A stretch of 64,000 bases of DNA from DAHUYF01 sp963838385 (GTDB lineage Bacteria > Pseudomonadota > Alphaproteobacteria > ATCC43930 > CGMCC-115725), in the NCBI GenBank assembly GCA_963838385.1, contig CAWIRE010000001.1, forward strand, positions 1,550,001-1,614,000, in the 5' to 3' direction. The notes beneath the pieces were generated by a model. The model made no database searches and had not been told where the DNA came from. It was given only the letters and a program-made list of their open reading frames with translations. Of the stretch, positions 46,637 through 58,646 are shown one piece after another. Positions within the stretch are counted from its first letter, which is position 1; the number at the start of each line of letters is the position of its first letter. Made by a program: the position numbers and the translations under genes.

Positions 46637-47395
46637 TCAGCCGCGCGCGATGTCGGCGCCACCGATGAAGAGGCGATTCCAGGTGGGGCTGATCAGGATC
46701 TCGTTGACGCAGACGCGCGGCGGCATCTCCGCCACGAAACGGATGGTGCGACCGAGATCCTCCGGCTGCAGCATGCGCGCCATCTCCTCGGCCGAAGGCG
46801 GCTTCGGCCGATTCTTGAGGATCGGCGTCGCCACCTCGCCGGGGTAGATGACGCAGGCACGGATGCCGTTGACGCATTCCTCGTCATTGAGCGAATGGGT
46901 GAGCGCCGCCATGGCATGCTTGCTGGCATTGTAGGCGGGGCCGGTCATGTAGGTCTCGAAGCGCCCCGCCCAGGAGGAAACGTTGATGACGATCCCGTCC
47001 TTGCGCGCGCGCATGGCGGGCAGCACGGCGTGGATGCAATAGAGCGCGCCGTTGAGATTGACCTCGACGATCCGAGCAAAGCTTTCCGGCGTCAGCGTCT
47101 TCCAGAAGCGGGTCGGCAGATTGATGCCGGCGCTGTTGACCAGGATGTCGACCCGGCCGTGACGCTCGAGGATGCCGGCGCCGACGCGCGCCACCGCCTC
47201 CTTGTCGGCGACGTTGAGCGGCGCGGTCTCGGCGGTGCCACCGGCGGCGGCGATCGCAGTCGCCACCTCGTCGAGCTGACCCGTCCGGCGTCCGCTCAGC
47301 ACCACGACCGCGCCGGCTTGCGCGAGCGCGTTCGCCCCGGCGCTGCCGATGCCGCTGCCCGCGCCGGTGATCCAGGCCACTTTGCCCTGCAGCAT
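46637..47395 (-). CDS. SDR-family oxidoreductase
   Basis: 252 residues, classical SDR length: cofactor motif TGAGSGIG (residues 10-17), NSAG at about 89, catalytic Ser and YNASK near 140-157. I start at ATG 47395 (MLQGKVAWITG), as the cofactor strand begins there. Substrate unknown. Convergent with the M23 gene, 12 nt apart. Confidence 0.9.
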   Translation of the reverse strand: MLQGKVAWITGAGSGIGSAGANALAQAGAVVVLSGRRTGQLDEVATAIAAAGGTAETAPLNVADKEAVARVGAGILERHGRVDILVNSAGINLPTRFWKTLTPESFARIVEVNLNGALYCIHAVLPAMRARKDGIVINVSSWAGRFETYMTGPAYNASKHAMAALTHSLNDEECVNGIRACVIYPGEVATPILKNRPKPPSAEEMARMLQPEDLGRTIRFVAEMPPRVCVNEILISPTWNRLFIGGADIARG

Positions 47396-47474
47396 GCGCG
47401 CGTCTCCCTGTCCCTCGCGCGGCATCATGGCCGGGCGGCGGCGCGCTGGCAACCGAGCGCGGCGCGCCGCGCCC

Positions 47475-47921
47475 TCAATATTGCTTGTAGGGCAGGAACT
47501 TGCCGCTCATGCTGACGCGCACGCGGTCGCCCTTCTGATCGGGCTGGCGCTCGATCGCCACGTCGAAATCGATGGCGCTCATGATGCCGTCGCCGAACTC
47601 CTCCTGGATCAGCGCTTTCCAGGTGGTGCCGTAGACCTGCACCAGTTCGTAGAAGCGATAGATCAACGGATCCGTCGGCACCGCGGTCGGCAGCGAGCCG
47701 CGATAAGGCACCTCCTGGAGCAGCGCCACCTCGTCCTCGTCGAGGCCGAGCAGCTTGCCGGCCGCCTCGGCTTCGGACTTGCCGAGCGTCATCTGGCCAT
47801 GCAGCGCCGCGGTATAATAAACTGGCGAGCCCGGCCCGATCTTGGCGGCGATCTCCTTCCAGGAAAGCCCACGCTTGCGCTTGATGACGGCGATCTTCTC
47901 GGTGAGCTCGGCGCGTGTCAT
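47475..47921 (-). CDS. cynS: Cyanate hydratase (cyanase)
   Basis: 148 residues, slightly shorter than the E. coli enzyme. N-terminal helical domain (LTEKIAVIKRKRGLSWKEIA) and the C-terminal catalytic domain with Arg 89, Glu 92 and Ser 115, spaced 3 and 23 residues apart as the catalytic Arg96/Glu99/Ser122. It converts cyanate plus bicarbonate to ammonia and CO2. No cynT (carbonic anhydrase) or cynR lies beside it. Confidence 0.95.
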   Translation of the reverse strand: MTRAELTEKIAVIKRKRGLSWKEIAAKIGPGSPVYYTAALHGQMTLGKSEAEAAGKLLGLDEDEVALLQEVPYRGSLPTAVPTDPLIYRFYELVQVYGTTWKALIQEEFGDGIMSAIDFDVAIERQPDQKGDRVRVSMSGKFLPYKQY

Positions 47922-48014
47922 CTCTGCCTCCCTGATGCTGCGGCCCGCGTGGAGGCATCGTGCAACCGCCATGCCAGGGACGGGGCACGCCTGCAAGGCG
48001 CGGCTGGCGCGGCC

Positions 48015-48084
48015 CTGCCCAATTCGGCGTCGTTCTGCTCGCCGATTGGGCAGCAAAGGGGGGGCGCGGCCCGGGCCGCGCCCC
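48015..48084. terminator. Double hairpin after clpB
   Basis: Between clpB (ends 48103) and cynS (starts 47921): a perfect 24-nt palindrome GGGGCGCGGCCC/GGGCCGCGCCCC (48061-48084), then a 14-bp stem (CTGCCCAAT-T-CGGCG ... CGCCG-ATTGGGCAG, 48015-48053) with one bulge. Probable clpB terminator; only a short T-run (TTT) separates the two. Confidence 0.5.
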
Positions 48085-48102
48085 TCCTGCCGATGAGCCG
48101 TT

Positions 48103-50697
<2,595 letters not shown>

Positions 50698-50766
50698 GGC
50701 AACCCCACTTCGAACCGACGCCCCGACCCCTCTTCGAGGCGATCCGGCGCGTCCTCCGCTTCATCA

Positions 50767-50795
50767 ATATGGGGCGGGCCACCGCCCTCACCAAG
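50767..50795 (-). promoter_or_regulatory. Sigma-32 (RpoH) promoter of clpB
   Basis: Minus strand CTTG (50792-50795), 17-nt spacer, CCCCATAT (50767-50774), a close match to the heat-shock consensus CTTG-N17-CCCCATNT. It gives a start site near 50758 and a leader of about 60 nt before clpB. Confidence 0.8.
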
Positions 50796-50882
50796 TCCCC
50801 GGCGCGACGACTCGCGCGCGTCCTCAGCGAGCGGCATGCCGCTTCGCACCCTGAGAAGGTGCAGCCGCGGCGCGTCCGCAGC

Positions 50883-51290
50883 TCAGGCGCCGGGCGGCGC
50901 TTCCGGGTCGCTCGGCGGCGGTGGCGCGGGCTGGGCCTCGGCCTCCGGATCGGAATCGGAATCGGACATCATTTCCGTATCCGCGGGGGTCATCGGCCGC
51001 GGCGCAGCGATCGAATTGTTGGGCCCTTGGCCATCGGCATTCATGATCCGGAAGTAATGTTCCGCATGCTGATAAAGGTTCTCGGCGGCAATACGGTCGC
51101 CGGCCGAGGCGGCTTCGCGGGCCAGCGCCACATAGCGCTCGAATACCTGATAGGCATTGCCGCGAATCTTGACGCTTGGACCGTTGCTGTCGAACGTCTG
51201 CATACGGTGCGGTGGGCGGGGACCGCGGTTGTTGGGGTTGCCGCCATTGTTGTTGCGGCCTCTATGCCGCTTGTTCTGGCCTGGTCTCAT
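50883..51290 (-). CDS. DUF4167 protein
   Basis: 135 residues. Basic, Asn/Arg-rich N-terminus (MRPGQNKRHRGRNNNGG), central conserved helix pair (VKIRGNAYQVFERYVALAREA ... AENLYQHAEHYFRI), acidic Pro-rich tail. DUF4167 is an alphaproteobacterial family typically located, as here, between prmC and clpB; the basic N-terminus suggests RNA binding. I chose ATG 51290, as the typical family start; in-frame starts upstream (51440) add an unrelated stretch. Confidence 0.88.
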   Translation of the reverse strand: MRPGQNKRHRGRNNNGGNPNNRGPRPPHRMQTFDSNGPSVKIRGNAYQVFERYVALAREAASAGDRIAAENLYQHAEHYFRIMNADGQGPNNSIAAPRPMTPADTEMMSDSDSDPEAEAQPAPPPPSDPEAPPGA

Positions 51291-51525
51291 GACACCTTTG
51301 AAATCGCGATACGACATCATGCCACGACATGTGTGATTGCTGCGGATGCTCCCTCGGCGTCCACCCGCCTCAGCGGTCAGCACCATTGTCGGTAGGAGAG
51401 CGATACCGGCGCCCACGGGCGCAGGAGCCCCTGGCTCCATTCTCTTCGCGTTTCCACCCTAGACGGGAAGATCGCGTATTCCAACAAGTTTTTTTGCTAC
51501 CTCGCTTGCTCTATTGGTGCTTGCT

Positions 51526-52385
51526 CTAGTGCTGCGCCACGACCAGCGCCCGCTCGATGCCCGACAGGTCGCGCCGCAGCTCTCGGATTGCCAGCCCGGC
51601 GTCTTTCATCAGCCGCGCCACCGCCGCCCCCTGCCCTTCGCCCAATTCGAACAATCCGAGCCCGCCGGGACACAGCAGCCGAGCCGCATCACCCGCCAAC
51701 CGCCGATAGGCGCCCAAGCCATCGGCACCACCGTCCAGCGCCACGCGCGGCTCGAAGCGAGCGACTTCCGGGGCCAAGCTGTCGATATCTCCCGAACATA
51801 TATAGGGAGGGTTGGCGACAATAACATCCACCGTTCCGCCAAGCGCCTCGCCCCAATCACCAACGGCAAAAGCGGCGCGACCGGCGAGCCCCGCCGCTGC
51901 GGCATTACGCCGCGCAACGGCCACGGCGCCGGGCATAATATCGATGCCGATGCCGCGGGCCTCGGGCAGTTCCGACAGCAGGGCCAGAAGCAGGCAGCCG
52001 CTGCCGGTGCCGAAATCGACCAGGCGCAGCCTCGCCGCCCGGTCAGGCAGCTGCGCCAGCGCCGCCTCGATCAGGGTTTCGCTGTCCGGACGCGGATCCA
52101 GCGTCGCCGGAGAGAGCGCGAGATCGAGCGTCCAGAACGCGCGGCGGCCGGCCAGCCGGGCATAGGGCTCGCGCGCCTCCCGCCGTGCCACAAGGCCGGC
52201 CAGCCGTGCCGCGGCGGCGGCATCGATCCGGCGCTCGGGCCAGCCCAGCGTCATGGCGGGCTCGACCTCCATCGCGAGCGCGACCACCAGCCGCGCCTCG
52301 CGGCGCGCCTGGGCGATACCCGCCGCCGCGAAACGCCGGGCCAAGGCGGCGATGGCATCGCCGATGCTGACGCCGGGATCGCCGG

Positions 52386-52389
<4 letters not shown>
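51526..52389 (-). CDS. prmC: Peptide chain release factor N5-glutamine methyltransferase
   Basis: 287 residues: helical N-terminal domain, SAM-binding motif VDFGTGSGCLLLAL (about 124-137) and the catalytic NPPY (residues 193-196). It methylates the glutamine of the GGQ motif in release factors. Its ATG overlaps the prfA stop (ATGA), so the enzyme and its substrate are coupled. Confidence 0.95.
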
Positions 52390-53464
<1,075 letters not shown>

Positions 53465-53468
<4 letters not shown>

Positions 53469-54737
53469 TCGCCCCTCTCCTCGCCCTCGTCCAGCCGGAA
53501 CAGCCGGCGCAGCAGCTTCTCCATCGTCTCCGCCTCGTCCGGCATCGCCGCGGTCAGCGCGCGCAGCACCTCCGAGGGATCGTGCAGCAGGCGGTTGGCC
53601 AGCAGCCGCGTCGCGGCTTCCGCGTCGCCGCCGGCTTCGGCAAGCGCCTCGCGCCGCAAGGCCTCGACATGGGCGCGCAGCGCCACCACCGCAGGCACCG
53701 CGCGCCGCGCCGCGCGGCGTGCGATGAAATCCTCGAGCTCCGCTTCGAGGATGCGCCAGGCCTCGGCCGAGGCCGCTTCGCGCGTGGCGCGGCCGGCCAG
53801 CGCCGCCCGCTCGAGATCGCCGAGATCATAGAGGAAGACGCCGTCGAGATCGTTCACCGACGGCTCGGCATCGGCTGGAATCGCCGCGTCGATGACGAAG
53901 ATGGGCCGAGTTCGGCCGCTGCCGCAAGGCGGCGGCAAGCCGCGCGCGGGTAAGGACGGCGCGGCCGCTGCCGAGCGAAGCGATGACGATGTCCGCCGCG
54001 GCCAGTGCCGGGTCGAGCGGCTCGAGCGGCGCCAGGTTGGCGCGCAGGCGCCGCGCCACCCGCTCGGCGCGGGCCGGGGGACCGCAGACGACGAGCTGCG
54101 CCAGGCCGGCGCGCTGAAACTGCTCCGCCATCAGCTCGCCCATTTCGCCCGGCCCCAGCAGCAGCGCGCGGCAGCGGGCGAGATCGCCATGGATGTCGCG
54201 GGCGAGCTGCAGCGCGGCGGCGGCGATCGATACCGGCCGTTCGGCGATCCGCGTCTCGCGCCGGACGCGCCGCGCCGCGGCATAGGCGGCGGCGAAGGCC
54301 GCTTCGAGCCCGGCTCCCGCCAGCCCCAGCTCGGCCGCCAGGCGATGCGCCGCCTTGACCTGGCCCAGCACCTGCGGCTCGCCGATGACCAGGCTGTCGA
54401 GCGCGCTGGCCACGGCGAAGAGATGCTTCAGCGCCGCGGCGCCGTCATGACGGTAGAACGTGGCCGCCACATCGCCGGCGCCACGCCGCAGCAGCAGCTC
54501 CGCAAGCGCGGCGCCGGCGCGGGCGGCGTCCACGGCGGTGGTGACGAGCTCGACGCGCTCGCAGGTGGCGATGAGCGCCGTCTCGCCGAGATCGGCGCCG
54601 CGCAGCTCCTCCAGCGCCGTGGCGAGATCGGCCTCGACCAGGGCGAAGCTGTCGCGCAGCTGCTGCGATGCGGTCTTATGGTTGGTGCCGACGACGAGCA
54701 GGGCGATACCCGTCCCGGCCTCGCTGGCGCCGGGCAT
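53465..54737 (-). CDS. hemA: Glutamyl-tRNA reductase, one-base frameshift
   Basis: The gene is split in two overlapping frames. The N-terminal frame (from 54737) has GTNHKTA, the active-site Cys 59 in ATCERVE and the NADP-binding region LLLGPGEMGELMAEQF; the C-terminal frame (53938-53465) continues with RPIFVIDAAIPADAEPSVNDLDGVFLYDLGDLE and the helical dimerisation domain. 1273 nt is one more than 424 codons, so one extra base lies at about 53903-53920; restored, the protein has about 423 residues, the family length. It makes glutamate-1-semialdehyde in the C5 pathway to haem. The hemA-prfA-prmC order equals that of gamma- and betaproteobacteria. Confidence 0.85.
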
Positions 54738-54745
54738 GGGCGACG

Positions 54746-55990
54746 CTAGCGGAACGGCGCGAGGCGATCCCTGAGCGCGGCAAGCGGCACCTCGATCTGC
54801 TCGCCGGTATCGAGGTCGCGCAGCGTGGCGGCATCGCGCGCCAGTTCGTCTTCGCCCAGGATCACCGCGGCGCGCGCGCCGATCTTGTTGGCGCGCTTCA
54901 TGCGTCGCGCGAGATTGCCGGAATAGCCGAGTTCGACGGTGAAACCGTCGCGGCGCAGCGCATGGGCGAGCTTGAGCGCCGGCGCTTCGCCCTGGCCGCC
55001 GACCGGGATGATGGCGATTGGCCGCGCCGCGCGCGGCGGCTCGCCGATGAGGAGGGCCAAGCGCTCGACGCCCGCGGCCCAGCCGACGCCCGGCGTCTCG
55101 GGGCCGCCCATGACGCCCATCAACCCGTCGTAGCGCCCGCCGCCGAGCACGGTGCCTTGCGCGCCGAGATCGGTGGTCACGAACTCGAATGCGGTGTGGC
55201 AGTAGTAGTCGAGGCCGCGCACCAGCCGCGGGCTCTCGCGATAGGCGATGCCGAGGAGGTCGAGCCCGGAGCGCACCGCGTCGAAGAACCCCCGCGCCTC
55301 GGGCGTCAGGTATTCGGCAAAGGACGGCGCCTCGGCATTGACGCGCCCGTCGCCCTCGTCCTTGCTGTCGAGGATACGCAGCGGATTGCGCTCGAGCCGC
55401 GCCAAACTGTCCTCGGAGAGGAGCGCGCGCCGCTCGCGGTAGTAGGTGAGCAGCGCCTCGCGATAGGCGTGGCGGCTGGCGGTGTCGCCCAGCGTATTGA
55501 GCTCGAGCACGGTGCGCGGCAGCACGCCCAGCGCATCCAGGATGTCGGCGCCGAGCGCGATGACCTCGACATCCGCCTGCGGTTGCGCCAGCCCGATCAG
55601 CTCGATGTCGATCTGATGGAACTGGCGGAAGCGGCCCTTCTGCGGCCGCTCGTAGCGGAACATGGGGCCGCTGGCGAAGAAGCGAAGCGGCAGCGACTGG
55701 GTGAGGCCGTTGGAGATGACGGCGCGGATGATGCCGGCCGTATATTCCGGCCGCAGCGTCACCTCGTCGCCGCCGCGGTCGGCGAAGGTGTACATCTCCT
55801 TGGTGACGATGTCCGAGGTCTCGCCGATCGGCCGCGCGAACACCTCGGTGAACTCGAAGATCGGCGTGGCGATCTCGTGATAGCCGTAGCGCTCGGCGAC
55901 GCGCCGGGCGGTGTCGGTCACGGCGCGGTGACGCCGCTGCTCCTCGGGCAAAAGATCCTGGGTGCCGCGCACCGGCTGCAAGGCGGGCAT
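54746..55990 (-). CDS. hisS: Histidyl-tRNA synthetase
   Basis: 414 residues from ATG 55990 (a TTG at 56002 adds four). Class II motifs: LQPVRGTQDLLP start, motif 2 FRYERPQKGRFRQFHQ, the HisA-type LVRGLDYYCHTAFEF and motif 3 GGGRYDGL ... GVGWAAGVERL. The anticodon-binding domain follows. It lies 8 nt before hemA and after ispG. Confidence 0.96.
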   Translation of the reverse strand: MPALQPVRGTQDLLPEEQRRHRAVTDTARRVAERYGYHEIATPIFEFTEVFARPIGETSDIVTKEMYTFADRGGDEVTLRPEYTAGIIRAVISNGLTQSLPLRFFASGPMFRYERPQKGRFRQFHQIDIELIGLAQPQADVEVIALGADILDALGVLPRTVLELNTLGDTASRHAYREALLTYYRERRALLSEDSLARLERNPLRILDSKDEGDGRVNAEAPSFAEYLTPEARGFFDAVRSGLDLLGIAYRESPRLVRGLDYYCHTAFEFVTTDLGAQGTVLGGGRYDGLMGVMGGPETPGVGWAAGVERLALLIGEPPRAARPIAIIPVGGQGEAPALKLAHALRRDGFTVELGYSGNLARRMKRANKIGARAAVILGEDELARDAATLRDLDTGEQIEVPLAALRDRLAPFR

Positions 55991-56003
55991 GGCGGCCGTC
56001 AAC

Positions 56004-57137
56004 TCAGGACGCCGCGGCGTCCGCGGTCGCGCTCTTCGCCTTGGCGGCCTCGAGCTCGGCCGCCTTCTTCTCGACGAGTTCGACGAGGTGATCGACGATG
56101 CTCTGATCCTTCAGGCGATGATGCGGCACGCCGGCGACATAGACCTGATGCGTATTGTTGCCGCCGCCGGTCAGGCCGATATCGGTCTCGCGCGCTTCGC
56201 CCGGGCCGTTGACCACGCAGCCGATCACCGACAACGTCATCGGCGTGGTGATGTGCGCCAAGCGCTGCTCCAGCACCTCCACCGTCTTGATCACCTCGAA
56301 ATTCTGGCGCGCGCAGGACGGGCACGAAATGACGCTGACGCCGCGCCGCCGCAACCCCAACGCCTTCAGCATCTCGTAGCCGACGCGGATCTCCTCGACC
56401 GGGTCGGCGGAGAGCGAGACGCGGATGGTGTCGCCGATCCCGGCCCAGAGCAGCGAGCCCATGCCGATCGAGGATTTGACCGTACCGGTCATCAACCCGC
56501 CGGCCTCGGTGATGCCGAGATGCAAGGGATAGTCGCAGGCCTCGGCGAGCTGCTGATAAGCCGCCACCGCGAGGAAGACGTCGGACGCCTTGCAGGAGAT
56601 CTTGAACTCGAAGAAATCGTTGTCCTCGAGGATCTTGGCATGGGTGAGCGCGCTCTCGACCATGGCCTCGGGGCAGGGCTCGCCGTAGCGCTCCAGGAGA
56701 TCGCGCTCGAGCGAGCCGGCATTGACGCCGATGCGCATGGAGCAGCCGTGATCCTTGGCCGCCTTGACCACCTCGCGCACGCGCTCGGACGAGCCGATAT
56801 TGCCGGGATTGATGCGCAGGCAGGCGGCGCCGCTCTCGGCCGCCTCGATGGCGCGCTTGTAGTGGAAATGGATGTCGGCGACGATCGGCACCTCGACTTG
56901 GCGGACGATGTCCTTGAGCGCGAGCGCCGATTCCTGGTCCGGGCAGGAGACGCGGACGATGTCGGCGCCGGCCTTCTCCAGCGCCCTGATCTGCGCCACC
57001 GTCGCCGGCACGTCATGGGTGAGCGTGTTGGTCATGGACTGCACGGTGATCGGTGCGCCGCCACCCACCGGCACCTTGCCGACATGGATCTGCCGGCACT
57101 TGCGCCGAGCGATGTCGCGATAGGGACGCACGCTCAT
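56004..57137 (-). CDS. ispG: 4-hydroxy-3-methylbut-2-en-1-yl diphosphate synthase (IspG/GcpE)
   Basis: 377 residues. TIM barrel (VGGGAPITVQSMTNT start) and the C-terminal 4Fe-4S domain with Cys in VISCPSCARQNFEV and IGCVVNGPGEARETDIG. It makes HMBPP in the MEP isoprenoid pathway. Length fits the bacterial enzyme without the plant insert. The tail is a charged Ala/Lys stretch. Confidence 0.97.
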   Translation of the reverse strand: MSVRPYRDIARRKCRQIHVGKVPVGGGAPITVQSMTNTLTHDVPATVAQIRALEKAGADIVRVSCPDQESALALKDIVRQVEVPIVADIHFHYKRAIEAAESGAACLRINPGNIGSSERVREVVKAAKDHGCSMRIGVNAGSLERDLLERYGEPCPEAMVESALTHAKILEDNDFFEFKISCKASDVFLAVAAYQQLAEACDYPLHLGITEAGGLMTGTVKSSIGMGSLLWAGIGDTIRVSLSADPVEEIRVGYEMLKALGLRRRGVSVISCPSCARQNFEVIKTVEVLEQRLAHITTPMTLSVIGCVVNGPGEARETDIGLTGGGNNTHQVYVAGVPHHRLKDQSIVDHLVELVEKKAAELEAAKAKSATADAAAS

Positions 57138-57231
57138 CGGAAGACCTCTCTACACCGGCCGATGACGAGGAAACGCAAAGGCTATATAGCGCGTTTCGCG
57201 CGCGAGCAAAAGAACGGGGGGTGGCCGGTCG

Positions 57232-58419
57232 CTATTCGGCGACGGCGGTGCCGGCCAGCAGGCGCTCGGGATCGAGATAGACGTTGGGCCGGACTGCGCC
57301 GCCGATCGGCGGCGTCTGGCGGCCGTCGACGGTGATCACCAACCCCGCGCCCTTGCCGGTCTTCATGGTAACGCCGGGCTCGTTCGGCACGTGATAGGTG
57401 TCGCCGGCATGAAGCTCGCGGGTGAAGATCGGCTTGTGGTCCTTGTCGCGAACCTGGATCCAGCTGTCGCTGATCGCGCGGATCAGGATCCGCGTCTCGC
57501 CATTGGCGAGGCCGTAGACCCGCGCCTGATCGGCCGCGGGCGGCGGGCCGGCGGGGACGTTGGGCAGCGCCGCGGCCTGCACCGGCGGCAAGGGAACGGG
57601 CGGCGGAGCGGCCTCGGCGGCGGCGGGCGGGCTCGGCGGCGGCTCGGCAGGGGCGGCATTCTCGCCCGTGGTGGCGGCGGAGGGGGCCGGGCCGGGCGTC
57701 GGCGGCGCGACCGACGGGGCGGACGCGGCAGCCGGTGGTTGCGGCGCGGCCGCGGCGACCGGCAGCGACGGAGCGGCGGCCGGGGGAGCGGATGCGGCGG
57801 GAGAAGAAGCGGAAGACGCGCTGGGCGGAGCGGATGCGGCCGGAGACGGGGCCGCGCCCGCCTGGGCGACCGGCGGCGACTCGGGTGCCGGGGCGGCGGC
57901 GGCCGGAGACGGAGCAGCGGCCGGCGCCGCTCCCAAGACGGCGGCGTGCGGGACAGCCGGGGCGGCCGGCTTGGCGAGCTCGGCCGGAACCGGGCCCACA
58001 CGCTCGGGCCGCGGCCGGGCGGTCGATGACACGTAGTACCAGATGCCATAGGCGCAGACCGCCAGGATCACGGCGGCCAGCACCATGGCCCCGCCGGGAA
58101 TGCTGCGTTCGGTGAGCGGCACCGGGAAGCTGAGGTCGCGCTGCGCCTCGAAGCCCTCGGCCTCGAGCTTGAAGCGCCGCACCGCCTCCTCGCCGTCGAG
58201 GCCGAGATGCACGGCATAGGCGCGCACGAAGCCCAAGGCATAGACCGGGCCGGGCAGGCGGTCGTAATGGCCTTCCTCGATCAACTCGAGGTAGGCGGCG
58301 CGAATGCGCAGCGCCGAGGCGACGCGCGGGATGTCGCTGCCATAGCTCTCGCGGGTCTCGCGCAGCAGCTGTCCGACGCTGCGGCGGCGGCCCGGCCGGA
58401 TCTCGGCCACCGCCTCCAC
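57232..58419 (-). CDS. RodZ-like helix-turn-helix membrane protein (HTH_25 and DUF4115)
   Basis: 395 residues from a GTG. N-terminal HTH (VGQLLRETRESYGSDIPRVASALRIR), one membrane helix (GGAMVLAAVILAVCAYGIWYYV, about 108-130), a very long Pro/Ala linker (about 140-300) and a C-terminal DUF4115 domain (ISDSWIQVRDKDHKPIFTRELHAGDTY). This is the architecture of RodZ, which links MreB to the cell envelope. The start is uncertain: no clear ribosome site was found. It precedes ispG, as in many alphaproteobacteria. Confidence 0.88.
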   Translation of the reverse strand: MEAVAEIRPGRRRSVGQLLRETRESYGSDIPRVASALRIRAAYLELIEEGHYDRLPGPVYALGFVRAYAVHLGLDGEEAVRRFKLEAEGFEAQRDLSFPVPLTERSIPGGAMVLAAVILAVCAYGIWYYVSSTARPRPERVGPVPAELAKPAAPAVPHAAVLGAAPAAAPSPAAAAPAPESPPVAQAGAAPSPAASAPPSASSASSPAASAPPAAAPSLPVAAAAPQPPAAASAPSVAPPTPGPAPSAATTGENAAPAEPPPSPPAAAEAAPPPVPLPPVQAAALPNVPAGPPPAADQARVYGLANGETRILIRAISDSWIQVRDKDHKPIFTRELHAGDTYHVPNEPGVTMKTGKGAGLVITVDGRQTPPIGGAVRPNVYLDPERLLAGTAVAE

Positions 58420-58646
58420 TGCCGCTACCCGCGCCTCCCCCGGCCCGCCGCCTCGTCGGGGGTATCCTTGCGTCGCGAAAAGATGGCCATTCGCCTAAAC
58501 CGGTCTGTGCTTGCCAACCATGGAATACGGCAAGGATAAAGTGAAAAAACCGTAAAAGCCGATACGCCTCGACCGCGGCTGTCCGCCCGAGGATATCAAA
58601 GGGAGCGGCGCGGCCGCAATGATTGATGGCGGGAATGCCGGGGTCT

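Noticed and set aside
53903..53920. Programmed +1 frameshift in hemA
   Set aside because: No slippery run, stop codon at the shift, or internal Shine-Dalgarno like that of prfB is visible; a plain one-base insertion explains the data.
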